Origin: Saprospiraceae bacterium
GTDB taxonomy: Bacteria; Bacteroidota; Bacteroidia; Chitinophagales; Saprospiraceae
Direction of reading: 5' to 3'
Assembly (NCBI GenBank): GCA_016712145.1
Contig: JADJRO010000003.1
Span: 871,048-935,047 of the forward strand
Length of the DNA stretch: 64,000 bases
Part shown: positions 1 through 8,600 of the stretch, piece by piece
How the letters are laid out: every line of letters begins with the position of its first letter
Numbering within the stretch: the first letter of the stretch is position 1
Position numbers and translations under genes: made by a program
Notes under the pieces: generated by a model
What the model was told of the DNA's origin: nothing
The model's input: only the letters and a program-made list of their open reading frames with translations
The model's database searches: none

Positions 1-1878
1 AACCTCTTCTGTTAAAATAAATGGAACTATTTGCAATAATTGTTCTTTCATTACAACGGTCGCATCTTTTTCTTTGATCGTAATGCTTGAATTTGCTTTT
101 ACATTATCTACCCGAATGTATTTGCCATTGGGCCATCTTACAAATATGGAGTCAATTTTTTGAACATTTCCTAAACCAAATGTGAGTGTTGGTTCTGAAC
201 TTGACATGTAACCTCTGGAGTTTACAACTTCAGCCATTTGAATTTTAGATTCTCCATAAGCAATAAGCACTCGAGCACCATAGGATTTGATATTTTTTCC
301 CATGCCTTCGAGTTTAACGCGAACAAAATTTCCTGTTTTGTTTTCTACTGCCAGATTTTTATATACAAAAGCTTCCTGATTCATATTGTTAACAACAAGA
401 TCAACATCTCCATCATTATCTAAATCTGCATACGAAGCACCTTGAGAAAACGATTTTTCATCCAAGCCCCATGTTTTTGAGAGATTGTTAAAATGCAAGA
501 GTCCGTCATTTTTATACATGTAATTAGCCAATGGCACAGAAGGTGCTTTATCTAAAATTTTTAAACGAGACATGCTTTTATCTTTTATTGCTTCAAGTGC
601 ATAACTTGAAAAATCACGATTTCGAATATCTCTTAAAATTCCATTGGTAATGTATAAATCTTTAAATCCATCCAGATCAAAATCAGAAAACAAGGTACAC
701 CAGGACCAATCTGTTTTTGCAACACCGGCCATCAATCCCACTTCGCTAAAAAATCCATTTCCTTGATTTAATTGCAAGGTGTTAAACATGTATTGAAAAT
801 TATTTCCGGATTTAGATATTTTCCAAAATTTAGCAGGATCCATGCCAGCCATGTTTGTTTTATTTCTATAATGATCTTCTGGTGTCATATCGGCTATAAA
901 CAAATCCAACCAGCCATCATTATTTATATCAGCAGCATCCACACCCATGCTAAAATTACTTATGTGTCGCAAAGAATAATTCGCAACGTTTTGATACGTA
1001 CCATCTTCTTTATTTACAAATAAATAATCGCCATAATCGTAATCATTGGCTACGTAAATATCCGGATGGCCATCATTGAAATAATCACCAACCATTGCAC
1101 TTAATCCGAAGGCATAGCTTTTTACACCCGCTTGATCTGTAATGTCTGTAAAGGTTTCATTTCCATTGTTGCGGTAGAGGCGACTGGAGTATTGATAATG
1201 AGGTACATTCAACGCCATAAGCGAATCTCGTGTGGTATTATGGTTTGGTGGTTGATTTACTAAATATAAATCCAAATCACCATCCAGATCATAGTCAAAA
1301 AAACTTCCTTGTATTGAAAAACCTGGATCATCCAATCCATATTCTTTAGCCTTGTTTGTAAAGGTGTTGTCTTTATTATTAATGTATAAAATGTTTCTCC
1401 GGCGTTCAGGATCCAAGTATAAACTATTGCAAACATAAATGTCATCATAACCATCCCCGTTTACGTCTGCTGCGGTTACTCCACCGGACCATTGATCCCC
1501 ACCTTCAATGCCAGCAGATTTGGATATATCCTCAAACTTAAAATTTCCTTTATTTAAGTAAAGTTTTTCGGGTCCCTGGTTTGATGCAAAAAATACATCT
1601 TGCAAGCCATCATTATTTACATCGAGTATTGCAGTTCCGGATCCGGTATAATAACTATCATAAAACAAGACATTTTCTTCTTCAGTTTCAGTAAGTTTAT
1701 TGTTGAAGCTTATACCTGTTTCAGAACTTGGCATATTTTTAAATAATTTTATCTGATCCGATTCAGAAGAATTATTTGCAATTTCTTTTTTGCAGGAAAT
1801 ACAAAAGAGCACAAGGGCAACTAAGAGAAAAATTTGCTTTAATGAGCTTATATAAAAGTTTGAAAATTGAGCTATCAT
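1..1878 (-). CDS. FG-GAP/VCBS-repeat lipoprotein with ASPIC/UnbV domain (3' end outside window)
   Basis: The reading frame is open from an ATG at 1878 to the left edge (626 residues visible), so the C-terminus is missing. The N-terminus has a short basic start, a hydrophobic stretch and the lipobox-like VLFCISCKK, predicting an exported lipoprotein. The body is rich in DxNxDGxxD FG-GAP-type calcium-loop repeats (for example DVNNDGLQDVFFAS near residue 86), which fold as beta-propeller blades. Near the visible end is a clear ASPIC/UnbV-type segment: GARVL, then RGYMSSSEP, FGLG and VRWPNG. Such CRTAC1-like proteins are common surface or outer-membrane proteins in Bacteroidota and often stand near TonB/SusD genes, but no substrate can be assigned here. 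It runs in the same direction as the carboxylase gene upstream, separated by about 40 bases. Confidence 0.88.
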   Translation of the reverse strand, partial: MIAQFSNFYISSLKQIFLLVALVLFCISCKKEIANNSSESDQIKLFKNMPSSETGISFNNKLTETEEENVLFYDSYYTGSGTAILDVNNDGLQDVFFASNQGPEKLYLNKGNFKFEDISKSAGIEGGDQWSGGVTAADVNGDGYDDIYVCNSLYLDPERRRNILYINNKDNTFTNKAKEYGLDDPGFSIQGSFFDYDLDGDLDLYLVNQPPNHNTTRDSLMALNVPHYQYSSRLYRNNGNETFTDITDQAGVKSYAFGLSAMVGDYFNDGHPDIYVANDYDYGDYLFVNKEDGTYQNVANYSLRHISNFSMGVDAADINNDGWLDLFIADMTPEDHYRNKTNMAGMDPAKFWKISKSGNNFQYMFNTLQLNQGNGFFSEVGLMAGVAKTDWSWCTLFSDFDLDGFKDLYITNGILRDIRNRDFSSYALEAIKDKSMSRLKILDKAPSVPLANYMYKNDGLLHFNNLSKTWGLDEKSFSQGASYADLDNDGDVDLVVNNMNQEAFVYKNLAVENKTGNFVRVKLEGMGKNIKSYGARVLIAYGESKIQMAEVVNSRGYMSSSEPTLTFGLGNVQKIDSIFVRWPNGKYIRVDNVKANSSITIKEKDATVVMKEQLLQIVPFILTEEV

Positions 1879-1919
1879 AATTCGAGTTGATAATAAATAT
1901 AAAAATAATGTGTGATAGA

Positions 1920-3464
1920 TTATAATGGAATGTTTCCGTGTTTTTTTCTGGGTAAATTGTCAACTTTATTAACCAAACTGGCAAACGCTTTGATTAATTT
2001 AATGCGTGTTTCAGAAGGTTCAATGACTTCATCTATAAATCCTCTTGCAGCAGCATGATACGGGTTAGCAAATTTTTCAGCATATTCCATTTCTTTTTCA
2101 ATTGCTGCATGCAAAGGATCCGCTGCTTGTTCGATTTCTTTTTTAAAAATAATTTCAATAGCACCTTTTGCACCCATGACTGCGATTTCTGCTGTGGGCC
2201 ATGCAAAGTTAAAATCTGCACCAATGTGTTTGCTGTTCATTACGTCATATGCACCACCATACGCTTTGCGTGTAATTACAGTAATGCGTGGAACGCTGGC
2301 TTCACTAAATGCATACAATAATTTGGCACCATTTGAGATGATTGCATTCCATTCCTGATCAGTACCTGGCAAAAATCCTGGAACATCTTCAAATACTAAC
2401 AATGGAATATTAAAGCAATCACAAAAACGTACAAAACGCGCAGCTTTTTTTGAAGCTTTCACATCAAGGCAACCAGCTAAAACCATTGGTTGATTTGCAA
2501 CAATCCCAATACTGTTTCCAGCCAATCGCGCAAAACCAATAACCATATTTTCAGCGTATAATTCCTGCAATTCAAAAAAACTGTTGGTATCAACAACGGA
2601 CTCGATAGCAGTTTTTATATCATAAGCTTGTGATGAAGCAGCAGGAATTAAATCGTTTAACTCCAGTCGAATTTCATTACCGGCAGTATAATTTACATGC
2701 GGTGCACGCTCTTCACAGTTTTGTGGAATGTAGGAAAGTAAACATTTTATTTTTTCAATACAGTCCTCATCGTGATCCGCCGTCAATTGACTGACTCCTG
2801 ATTTATTGGCATGGGTAAAGGCTCCACCTAAATCTTCAGCAGTAACTTCTTCATTGGTAACGGTTTTAACCACATTAGGCCCGGTAACAAACATATAGCT
2901 GCTCTGCTCTACCATTATAATAAAATCAGTGATTGCGGGGGAGTATACTGCACCACCAGCACAAGGACCCATGATCGCCGATAATTGAGGGATTACACCG
3001 GAAGCGCGCACGTTTCTATAAAAAATATCAGCATAACCAGCCAAAGACCGAACGCCTTCTTGAATACGGGCTCCACCGGAATCATTTAATCCAATCAGCG
3101 GGGCACCGTTACGCATGGCCATATCCATCAGCTTACAGATCTTTTCTGCGTGTGTTTCAGATAAGGACCCACCAAACACCGTAAAATCCTGAGCAAAAAC
3201 ATAGATCAAGCGCCCGTGGACTAATCCATAACCAGTTACCACCCCGTCTCCAAAATAAATGGAATCTTCCATTCCAAAGTCCGAACTGCGGTGTGTGACC
3301 AACATCCCCATTTCTTCAAAACTGCCCGGATCGCATAATAAATCGATCCGTTCCCGAGCGGTGAGTTTCTTTTTAGAATGTTGTGCATGGACCCTTGCCA
3401 GACCACCTCCTAGGAGTGCATCTTGTTTTCGGGACCGGAGTGTTTCCAGTTTCTTAGTATCCAT
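1920..3464 (-). CDS. pccB: Acyl-CoA (propionyl-CoA type) carboxylase, carboxyltransferase beta subunit
   Basis: Transfers the carboxyl group from carboxybiotin to an acyl-CoA, most likely propionyl-CoA to give (S)-methylmalonyl-CoA. The 514-residue length is normal for PccB-type subunits. Both crotonase-fold halves are present: the N half has DSGGARIQEG (about 128-137) and GPCAGGAVYSPA, and the C half has DVPGFLPGT, RKAYGGAYDVM and WPTAEIAVMGAKGA. I start at the ATG of MDTKKLE; a TTG three codons earlier is possible but less likely. It stands alone about 20 kb from the biotin carboxylase, carrier and mutase genes of the same pathway (24.6-27.6 kb), so the enzyme would be assembled from separate loci. 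Substrate choice between propionyl-CoA and other acyl-CoAs is inferred from the mutase genes in the window. Confidence 0.93.
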   Translation of the reverse strand: MDTKKLETLRSRKQDALLGGGLARVHAQHSKKKLTARERIDLLCDPGSFEEMGMLVTHRSSDFGMEDSIYFGDGVVTGYGLVHGRLIYVFAQDFTVFGGSLSETHAEKICKLMDMAMRNGAPLIGLNDSGGARIQEGVRSLAGYADIFYRNVRASGVIPQLSAIMGPCAGGAVYSPAITDFIIMVEQSSYMFVTGPNVVKTVTNEEVTAEDLGGAFTHANKSGVSQLTADHDEDCIEKIKCLLSYIPQNCEERAPHVNYTAGNEIRLELNDLIPAASSQAYDIKTAIESVVDTNSFFELQELYAENMVIGFARLAGNSIGIVANQPMVLAGCLDVKASKKAARFVRFCDCFNIPLLVFEDVPGFLPGTDQEWNAIISNGAKLLYAFSEASVPRITVITRKAYGGAYDVMNSKHIGADFNFAWPTAEIAVMGAKGAIEIIFKKEIEQAADPLHAAIEKEMEYAEKFANPYHAAARGFIDEVIEPSETRIKLIKAFASLVNKVDNLPRKKHGNIPL

Positions 3465-3578
3465 AATCCGCAAAGGTAGCTAGGCCAACAGAATTGAAGT
3501 ATAAAGCTTTGAAATTTAAACAAGTGTATAATTCTCTCTTTCACGATTCAAGTGGACAGAGAGTTCATAATGATGCAG

Positions 3579-3643
3579 AATATGTGAAATAAAGATTCCA
3601 TCTTTTCGCTTGGCGCAGGCTTAGCCTACGTCCTTTGTACAAT
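3579..3643. repeat. 65-bp direct repeat, copy 1
   Basis: Copy 1 of a pair with 3737-3801. They differ at about three positions (for example TTGGCGC versus TGGGCGT, and TTAGCCT versus TTAACCT). Both contain a GTAGGCT/AGCCTAC-type inverted core and end in CCTTTGTACAAT. Confidence 0.85.
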
Positions 3644-3684
3644 TATTTTCTTTATGAGTGCAGTTATATTGCGCAGCACGGTTG

Positions 3685-3704
3685 ACGTAGGCTCAGCCTA
3701 CGCC
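3685..3704. repeat. Near-perfect palindrome CGTAGGCT-c-AGCCTACG
   Basis: An 8-base inverted repeat around a single C. The same core appears, partly degenerate and in the opposite sense, in the two flanking 65-base repeats. It could form a hairpin in either strand, but it has no T-tract, so it is not a standard terminator. Confidence 0.7.
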
Positions 3705-3736
3705 TAGCTAATCGTGTATTCGAAATTTGAATAATT

Positions 3737-3801
3737 AATATGTGAAATAAAGATTCCATCTTTTCGCTGGGCGTAGGCTTAACCTACGTCCTTTGTACAA
3801 T
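3737..3801. repeat. 65-bp direct repeat, copy 2
   Basis: Second copy of the sequence at 3579-3643, same orientation, 158 bases downstream. Confidence 0.85.
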
Positions 3802-3892
3802 CACAAACAAGTTGATTGCAGCATGAATGACTTAGGCAATTAAGCTTATGCTCAATATTAATTTATTGATCGTGTTTAAACCCGCTTTGATG

Positions 3893-3900
3893 TAATTTTG
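3893..3900 (+). promoter_or_regulatory. Bacteroidota -7 box TAATTTTG
   Basis: Matches the TAnnTTTG consensus exactly, 24 bases before the ATG at 3925. A TTG at its end could be taken as a start codon that would lengthen the protein by nine residues; its place inside the promoter box argues against that. No convincing -33 TTTG at the usual spacing. Confidence 0.55.
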
Positions 3901-3924
3901 CGGCTTAATCTATACGCTCTTATT

Positions 3925-4518
3925 ATGTTAAAAATAGGTCTTATTCAGTTGATGTGTTTTCCGTTTGTGTTCTTTTTGGCAGAATCTTGTAAAAAATCAA
4001 AACCAGCAGTGGATACGCCACCACCCGCCACCAGTTTTCCAACCACCCCTGCTGAAAAAACAGAAGAGGATTTAAAGAAAGAAGCACAATCTCATGAAAT
4101 CATGGCTCAGATTTATGATTATTTGCAAGCCCAAGGCAACTGCAACCAATTCAACCATTTAATAGATCAATTTAGGAGCAGGCATTTATTTGTCAATGCG
4201 GGTTACCAGACTTACCAAATCCTTGCAGTGACCGATAAAGGCTTTACCAGCATCCCGGAAGAGAAAAAGCAAGTCTTGAGGGATACGAGTAGATACAATC
4301 AAGGCTACCGACTTGAATTTTTATTACACCACATCATGGTAGTGCCTAAACGGCGAGATCCGAGAATTCCTTCAAAAACCTTGCTTGGAGAAGAAGTCTA
4401 TGTGCTTGATGACCAGAAAAAAGTTCGGCTGGGATCAACCGATTATAAAATGAGGACTCAAAAACTGGTTTCTGAAAGGTTAGAAGTCATTCAAATTGAT
4501 TCGGTACTTTACAGATAA
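3925..4518 (+). CDS. Fasciclin-like lipoprotein
   Basis: 197 residues. The N-terminus is hydrophobic followed by FFLAESCKKSK, a plausible if imperfect lipobox, then a Pro/Thr-rich linker (DTPPPATSFPTTP). The rest fits a divergent fasciclin (FAS1) domain: an N-terminal helix with FNHLIDQF, the strand and turn YQILAVTDKGFTSIP (family pattern tvLaPtdeAf..lp) and the following helix ending FLLHHIMV (family pattern l..HvV). FAS1 proteins mediate cell-surface adhesion. It precedes another FAS1 lipoprotein and a giant surface protein, so a shared role at the cell surface is likely. The FAS1 call is from pattern resemblance, not a profile match. Confidence 0.7.
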   Translation: MLKIGLIQLMCFPFVFFLAESCKKSKPAVDTPPPATSFPTTPAEKTEEDLKKEAQSHEIMAQIYDYLQAQGNCNQFNHLIDQFRSRHLFVNAGYQTYQILAVTDKGFTSIPEEKKQVLRDTSRYNQGYRLEFLLHHIMVVPKRRDPRIPSKTLLGEEVYVLDDQKKVRLGSTDYKMRTQKLVSERLEVIQIDSVLYR

Positions 4519-4783
4519 TCGATGCAATTTTTTGATAAAATGGATGAAAAATGCTAGTTGCATTACAAATTAATCATATACGTAAAAGCTGATTAATTAT
4601 GAATTTACAAATTCACTGCTTATTCAATATGAGCTCGGTATCCACCCAATGCCAATACCCCCTAATTTAACACATTAACTATATCTATAATGTGTATAAA
4701 TCTATATTGCACAGTGATATACGTTATTAAAAAAAAAATATAAATTTTTTTTGCATTCTTTAACTAGGCAATGAAGGCCTGTT
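4519..4783. other. AT-rich intergenic region
   Basis: No gene seen. A 9-base AT-only inverted repeat (4568-4576 with 4590-4598, 13-base loop) could be a weak transcription end for the upstream gene, but there is no T-tract. The rest is very AT-rich. Confidence 0.5.
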
Positions 4784-4791
4784 TATATTTG
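4784..4791 (+). promoter_or_regulatory. Bacteroidota -7 box TATATTTG
   Basis: Exact TAnnTTTG match 125 bases before the ATG at 4916. It would give a 5' leader of about 115-120 bases for the fasciclin/giant-protein operon. A TTTG lies upstream at 4750-4753, but its spacing is too long for a standard -33 box. Confidence 0.6.
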
Positions 4792-4915
4792 CAAGGTATA
4801 AATCGGATGAACGAAGCCTCCGATGACGAAGCAATTATTTATAAATGATTGATTTTCTGATGAGTAGCCATACTACTCCCAGGGATTTTTAATTTATAAA
4901 CAACCAAACCAAGGA
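4792..4915 (+). promoter_or_regulatory. Structured 5' leader of the fasciclin/giant-protein operon
   Basis: Leader between the -7 box and the ATG at 4916. Two hairpins are visible: ATCGGA...TCCGAT with an 11-base loop near the 5' end, and a perfect GAGTAG-CCATA-CTACTC stem-loop at 4862-4878, followed by an AT-rich segment up to the start. It matches no known riboswitch class that I recognise. Confidence 0.35.
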
Positions 4916-5614
4916 ATGAAAAGACGCACCAAGCTAGAACTTACGCTCAAGCTATGTATACATACATGGTTGTTAAACTGCTGCATGGCAGTTGCGGTCT
5001 TTTTGCTTTCCTCTTGCAACGAATCAAACGCAAATCAATCCAAAGAAGTCAAAGTGACTGCACAGGATTCCGGCTTGGTCAAAGTAGAATCCACCCAACA
5101 AGCCAATGAAGGCAGTGGAGTTAAAGGTCCTTTTGATTCAGACACAACCCTTCAAAAATTATACAGAGACATTATAGCCGGTGTTAAATCCAAACCGGGT
5201 TATTCTCATTTCGCTGAATTTATGGAGCGGGGCAAATTCATTTCGGTGTTTATGCGCCCTAGTAATTTGCTTTATACGGTATTGGTTCCTTCCGATGCGG
5301 CGATGAAATCTTTGGATCAAGCCAAATTCAGTCAGTTGGTTTATCCAGAAATGGTAACTCAGGAAAATTTGGATTTCATGTTCAATTATGTTGGCTTTGG
5401 ATTTTCAACAGAGGAAGGCAAATCCCCTGTTAGAACCATGGTCGGCAAACTACTTATATATGATTACGATAAAAAGAAATTAACCTTAGACGGGCACGAG
5501 TTGAAAGTTGAAGACGAGCTTAATCTCAAACCCTCTACGAAACTATATTTTATTAACAAGTTGGTTGAAGGTTCTGAAGTCAGCCAAACGAAAAACGAAG
5601 TTAAATCAAATTAA
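4916..5614 (+). CDS. Fasciclin-domain lipoprotein
   Basis: 232 residues with a lipoprotein signal (hydrophobic AVAVFLLSSCNES, lipobox LSSC). A spacer rich in Ser, Gln and Val is followed by a FAS1 domain over about 80-225: a helix with HFAEFMERG, then the typical LYTVLVPSDAAMKSL, the NLDFMFNYVGFG helix, and a late YFINKLVEG that matches the Y.ID.vL ending of FAS1 domains. It is 12 bases upstream of the giant surface protein and very likely co-transcribed with it. A lipid-anchored adhesion module beside a giant secreted repeat protein suggests that the two work together at the cell surface, though this is inferred from neighbourhood only. Confidence 0.85.
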   Translation: MKRRTKLELTLKLCIHTWLLNCCMAVAVFLLSSCNESNANQSKEVKVTAQDSGLVKVESTQQANEGSGVKGPFDSDTTLQKLYRDIIAGVKSKPGYSHFAEFMERGKFISVFMRPSNLLYTVLVPSDAAMKSLDQAKFSQLVYPEMVTQENLDFMFNYVGFGFSTEEGKSPVRTMVGKLLIYDYDKKKLTLDGHELKVEDELNLKPSTKLYFINKLVEGSEVSQTKNEVKSN

Positions 5615-5626
5615 AAAACTAATCTC

Positions 5627-8600
5627 ATGATAAACCTTTCCACATTTGACGCCAGTTTACGATCCAGGTTACTCGGATGGTGTTGTAGTTTAGCCCTAAT
5701 CCTAGGCTTGACTCCAATGGCTTTCGCACAGCCGACTTGTACCGTAGGCTCCGGAAATACCTTGACCGGACCAACTGGACCACCAAATCTTACAGTCAAC
5801 TTCGATGCGGGCTGTAGTGTTGTTGTACCAAACGTTTTACCTCGGTGGACTGCCACCCCTGGTGCAGGGTACGTATTAATTAACATAAGCCAAGCACCAC
5901 TTGCTGGCACTCCTTATACAGCGCCTAAAGCAGGCACCTGTAATAATGAAGATGTCAACGTATTGGTCACAGCTCTATTTTTCTTTGCAGGTAATCTGCT
6001 CGACCCATCAGATGACATCCTTTGTTCATTGGTACGCACAGATGTGATTTTATTAAGAGATAATACACCTCCAACGGTGACTCCTCCTGGCATTACTTTA
6101 GATGTCGGCCCGGGTTGTACCGTGACAGCAGCACAGATAACCGCTACCTTAAATGCAGGTAATGTGGACGATAATTGTACCACAGATGCTTTCTTATTAA
6201 GTACAGCAACGGTCATTTCTGCTTTGCCACCAACCCTGACTTGCCCAACCAGTCCGCAAGGTCCATTCGGAGTAACCATTCGTGTTACAGATGCTTGCGG
6301 CAATACAGGTACTGGAATACAATCTGTAACTTTAAGGGACTTAACCATTCCTACAATTACTTGTCCACCTCAGCAGACTACTTTTTGGGATGCAAATTGT
6401 CAAACAACTTTGGCAGATTACAGACCTTTGGCAAGTGCAACGGATATCTGCGGCGGTCCGGCGTTTACGTATAGTATCCGGTTGGTCGCTCCATTATCTC
6501 CTGTAAATACATTTCCTACAAGAGTTCCTGGAGGTTCTATTTGTCCATCTGCTCGATTGGATTTAGTGAGATTGTGTGCGCGAGACTGTTTTGGAAATGG
6601 TAATTTAGATCCGGTACCTCCGGCTCTTCCTTCCAACTGTTGTACGTTTAACTTATTAATTCTGGATAATACCCCTCCAACAGCTACTGCATTGTGTCCT
6701 CCTCCTCAAAATTTATTTGCTGGGGCAAATTGTACCGTAAACATTCCTGATTTGAGATTTGCAGGTTTGTTTGCAGACAATTGCGATCCAATCAATCCAG
6801 CTGCAATCGTTCAAACACCTCCTCCTGGTCCATTTAATGCCGCTGGTTTGCTTTGTAACGGTCCAATTACTTTAAATGTTAGCTTTAGCTATACAGACTG
6901 CAATGGAAATGGTCCAACCATTCACAATTGCGGTGTTCTTATTACTATTTCTGACAATACAGCCCCATCGGGTACTGTTGTTTGCCCTCCGGGAGTAACT
7001 TATCTTAACTTAGATGTTGATCCGGTTACCTGTCAATATACTACTGCTACGTTGCCTTCTGACTTTTTTGATGGTTTAGCAACCGTTGCGGACAATTGCG
7101 ATCCTAGCCCTGAAATTTTTACTGTTTGTAATAATCCACCTGGATTTCCTTGTTACACATATGATTGTTATTTTTTAGGCCCAGATATAGTTGAATTGGG
7201 CGCAAGAGATTGTGCTGGAAATGTGAATCCAAATATTGGTACTTGCGAAATATTCGTTCGTGCAAATCCAGCAGACGCAAACTGGACCAATCCGGGCCGT
7301 ATCTGTTTGAATACCGGACAATTGCCTTTAAATTTATGCACATTTATTACAGGAGTAACTTGTGGTGAGTGGAGTGGTGATCAAGTATCTCCAGGTCGTT
7401 GCAATGCGGGTGGTGGTATTTTTAATCCGACCCAACCAGGAGCTTATGCTGTAACGTATACGATAGGTGATGCCAATTGCCACGTTGAATTAACACGTGT
7501 TATAAACGTGGAGCAAAGCACAAATCCTCCTTATTTGATCGCGGATTTTGCATTGTGTGCTTGTCCGGATGAATTAATTGATTTAGAAACATTCTTATTA
7601 GGTTCTGCCCCAGAGGGTGGTAACTGGATTATCCAGAATCCTGGTGGTTTAGATTTTGTTTTATTACCTCCTCCAGGACCGGGTAATTCCCATGCAGCTT
7701 TATACAATGACGGTTGCGGAATTAGTCGCGTAATTTATGAATATACCGATTGCAACAACAATGCACGGAGAGACACCATTTTAGTTGACTTCCACCGTTG
7801 TGCTGAATTGGAAGTTGCAACAACAGATATCAGATGTCAAGGAGATGCAACTTTCTCAACTTTAACTAATTTAAGAGGTTGTGACAATTACATCGTACGG
7901 GTATTTTCCGGATTAATTCCAGGAGGAACTCATATGACTACAATTGGAGCATTTACCTTCCCAAGCTTTAATTTAAATCCACCTGCAGGTAATTACAGCA
8001 TTACCTGGTCTGTACAAGATCCATCAGGCGTTTGTCCTGAAATTTCAAGGACCGATGTTGTTACAATTTATCAAAAACCAGCTTCAAATAATTCAAGTGT
8101 AACTGGCATTACAAATCCTGGACCACAATGTGAAACCAGAACTTGGCCAATGACCTTGAGTATGTTTAATGCATTGGATAGAGCTGGAAATCCATTAACA
8201 GCCGACAATATTCGTTGGTTTGGAGATGGTATTACTGATAATGGTGTTGATGGTTTATTCACTCCTCCAGATACAGATTCCGATGGTTTGCCTGGACCTG
8301 GGTTTTTTACCGTTTGCGTAAATGCCGGAGATCCTAAATGTGAGGAAACATTTTGTATAACAATTGAAGTAAGAAATAACGTAGCTGGATCATGTACACT
8401 AGATGACTACCGAGCTTGTCTTGAACCAGGTGCAACTATTTCTTTTGCTGATTTACTGGATAGCAGAGCCATTAACGGAGGTAAGTTTACGATATTATCA
8501 ACACCTTCAGATTCTTTAGAATTTAATTACACTGGTTCTATACAAACCTATGTTGTGCCAGCAGGTGTAACCTCATTAAACATTGAAGCTATTGGAGCTG

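Larger units (their letters stand above)
3465..3892. other. Intergenic region with a duplicated 65-bp sequence
   Basis: No coding sequence is supported here. The divergent promoters for pccB and the fasciclin-like gene must lie in it. It contains two near-identical 65-base direct repeats and a central palindrome, listed separately. Confidence 0.6.

Noticed and set aside
2055..2358. Short plus-strand frames opposite pccB
   Set aside because: They are shadows of a strongly conserved enzyme gene on the minus strand.
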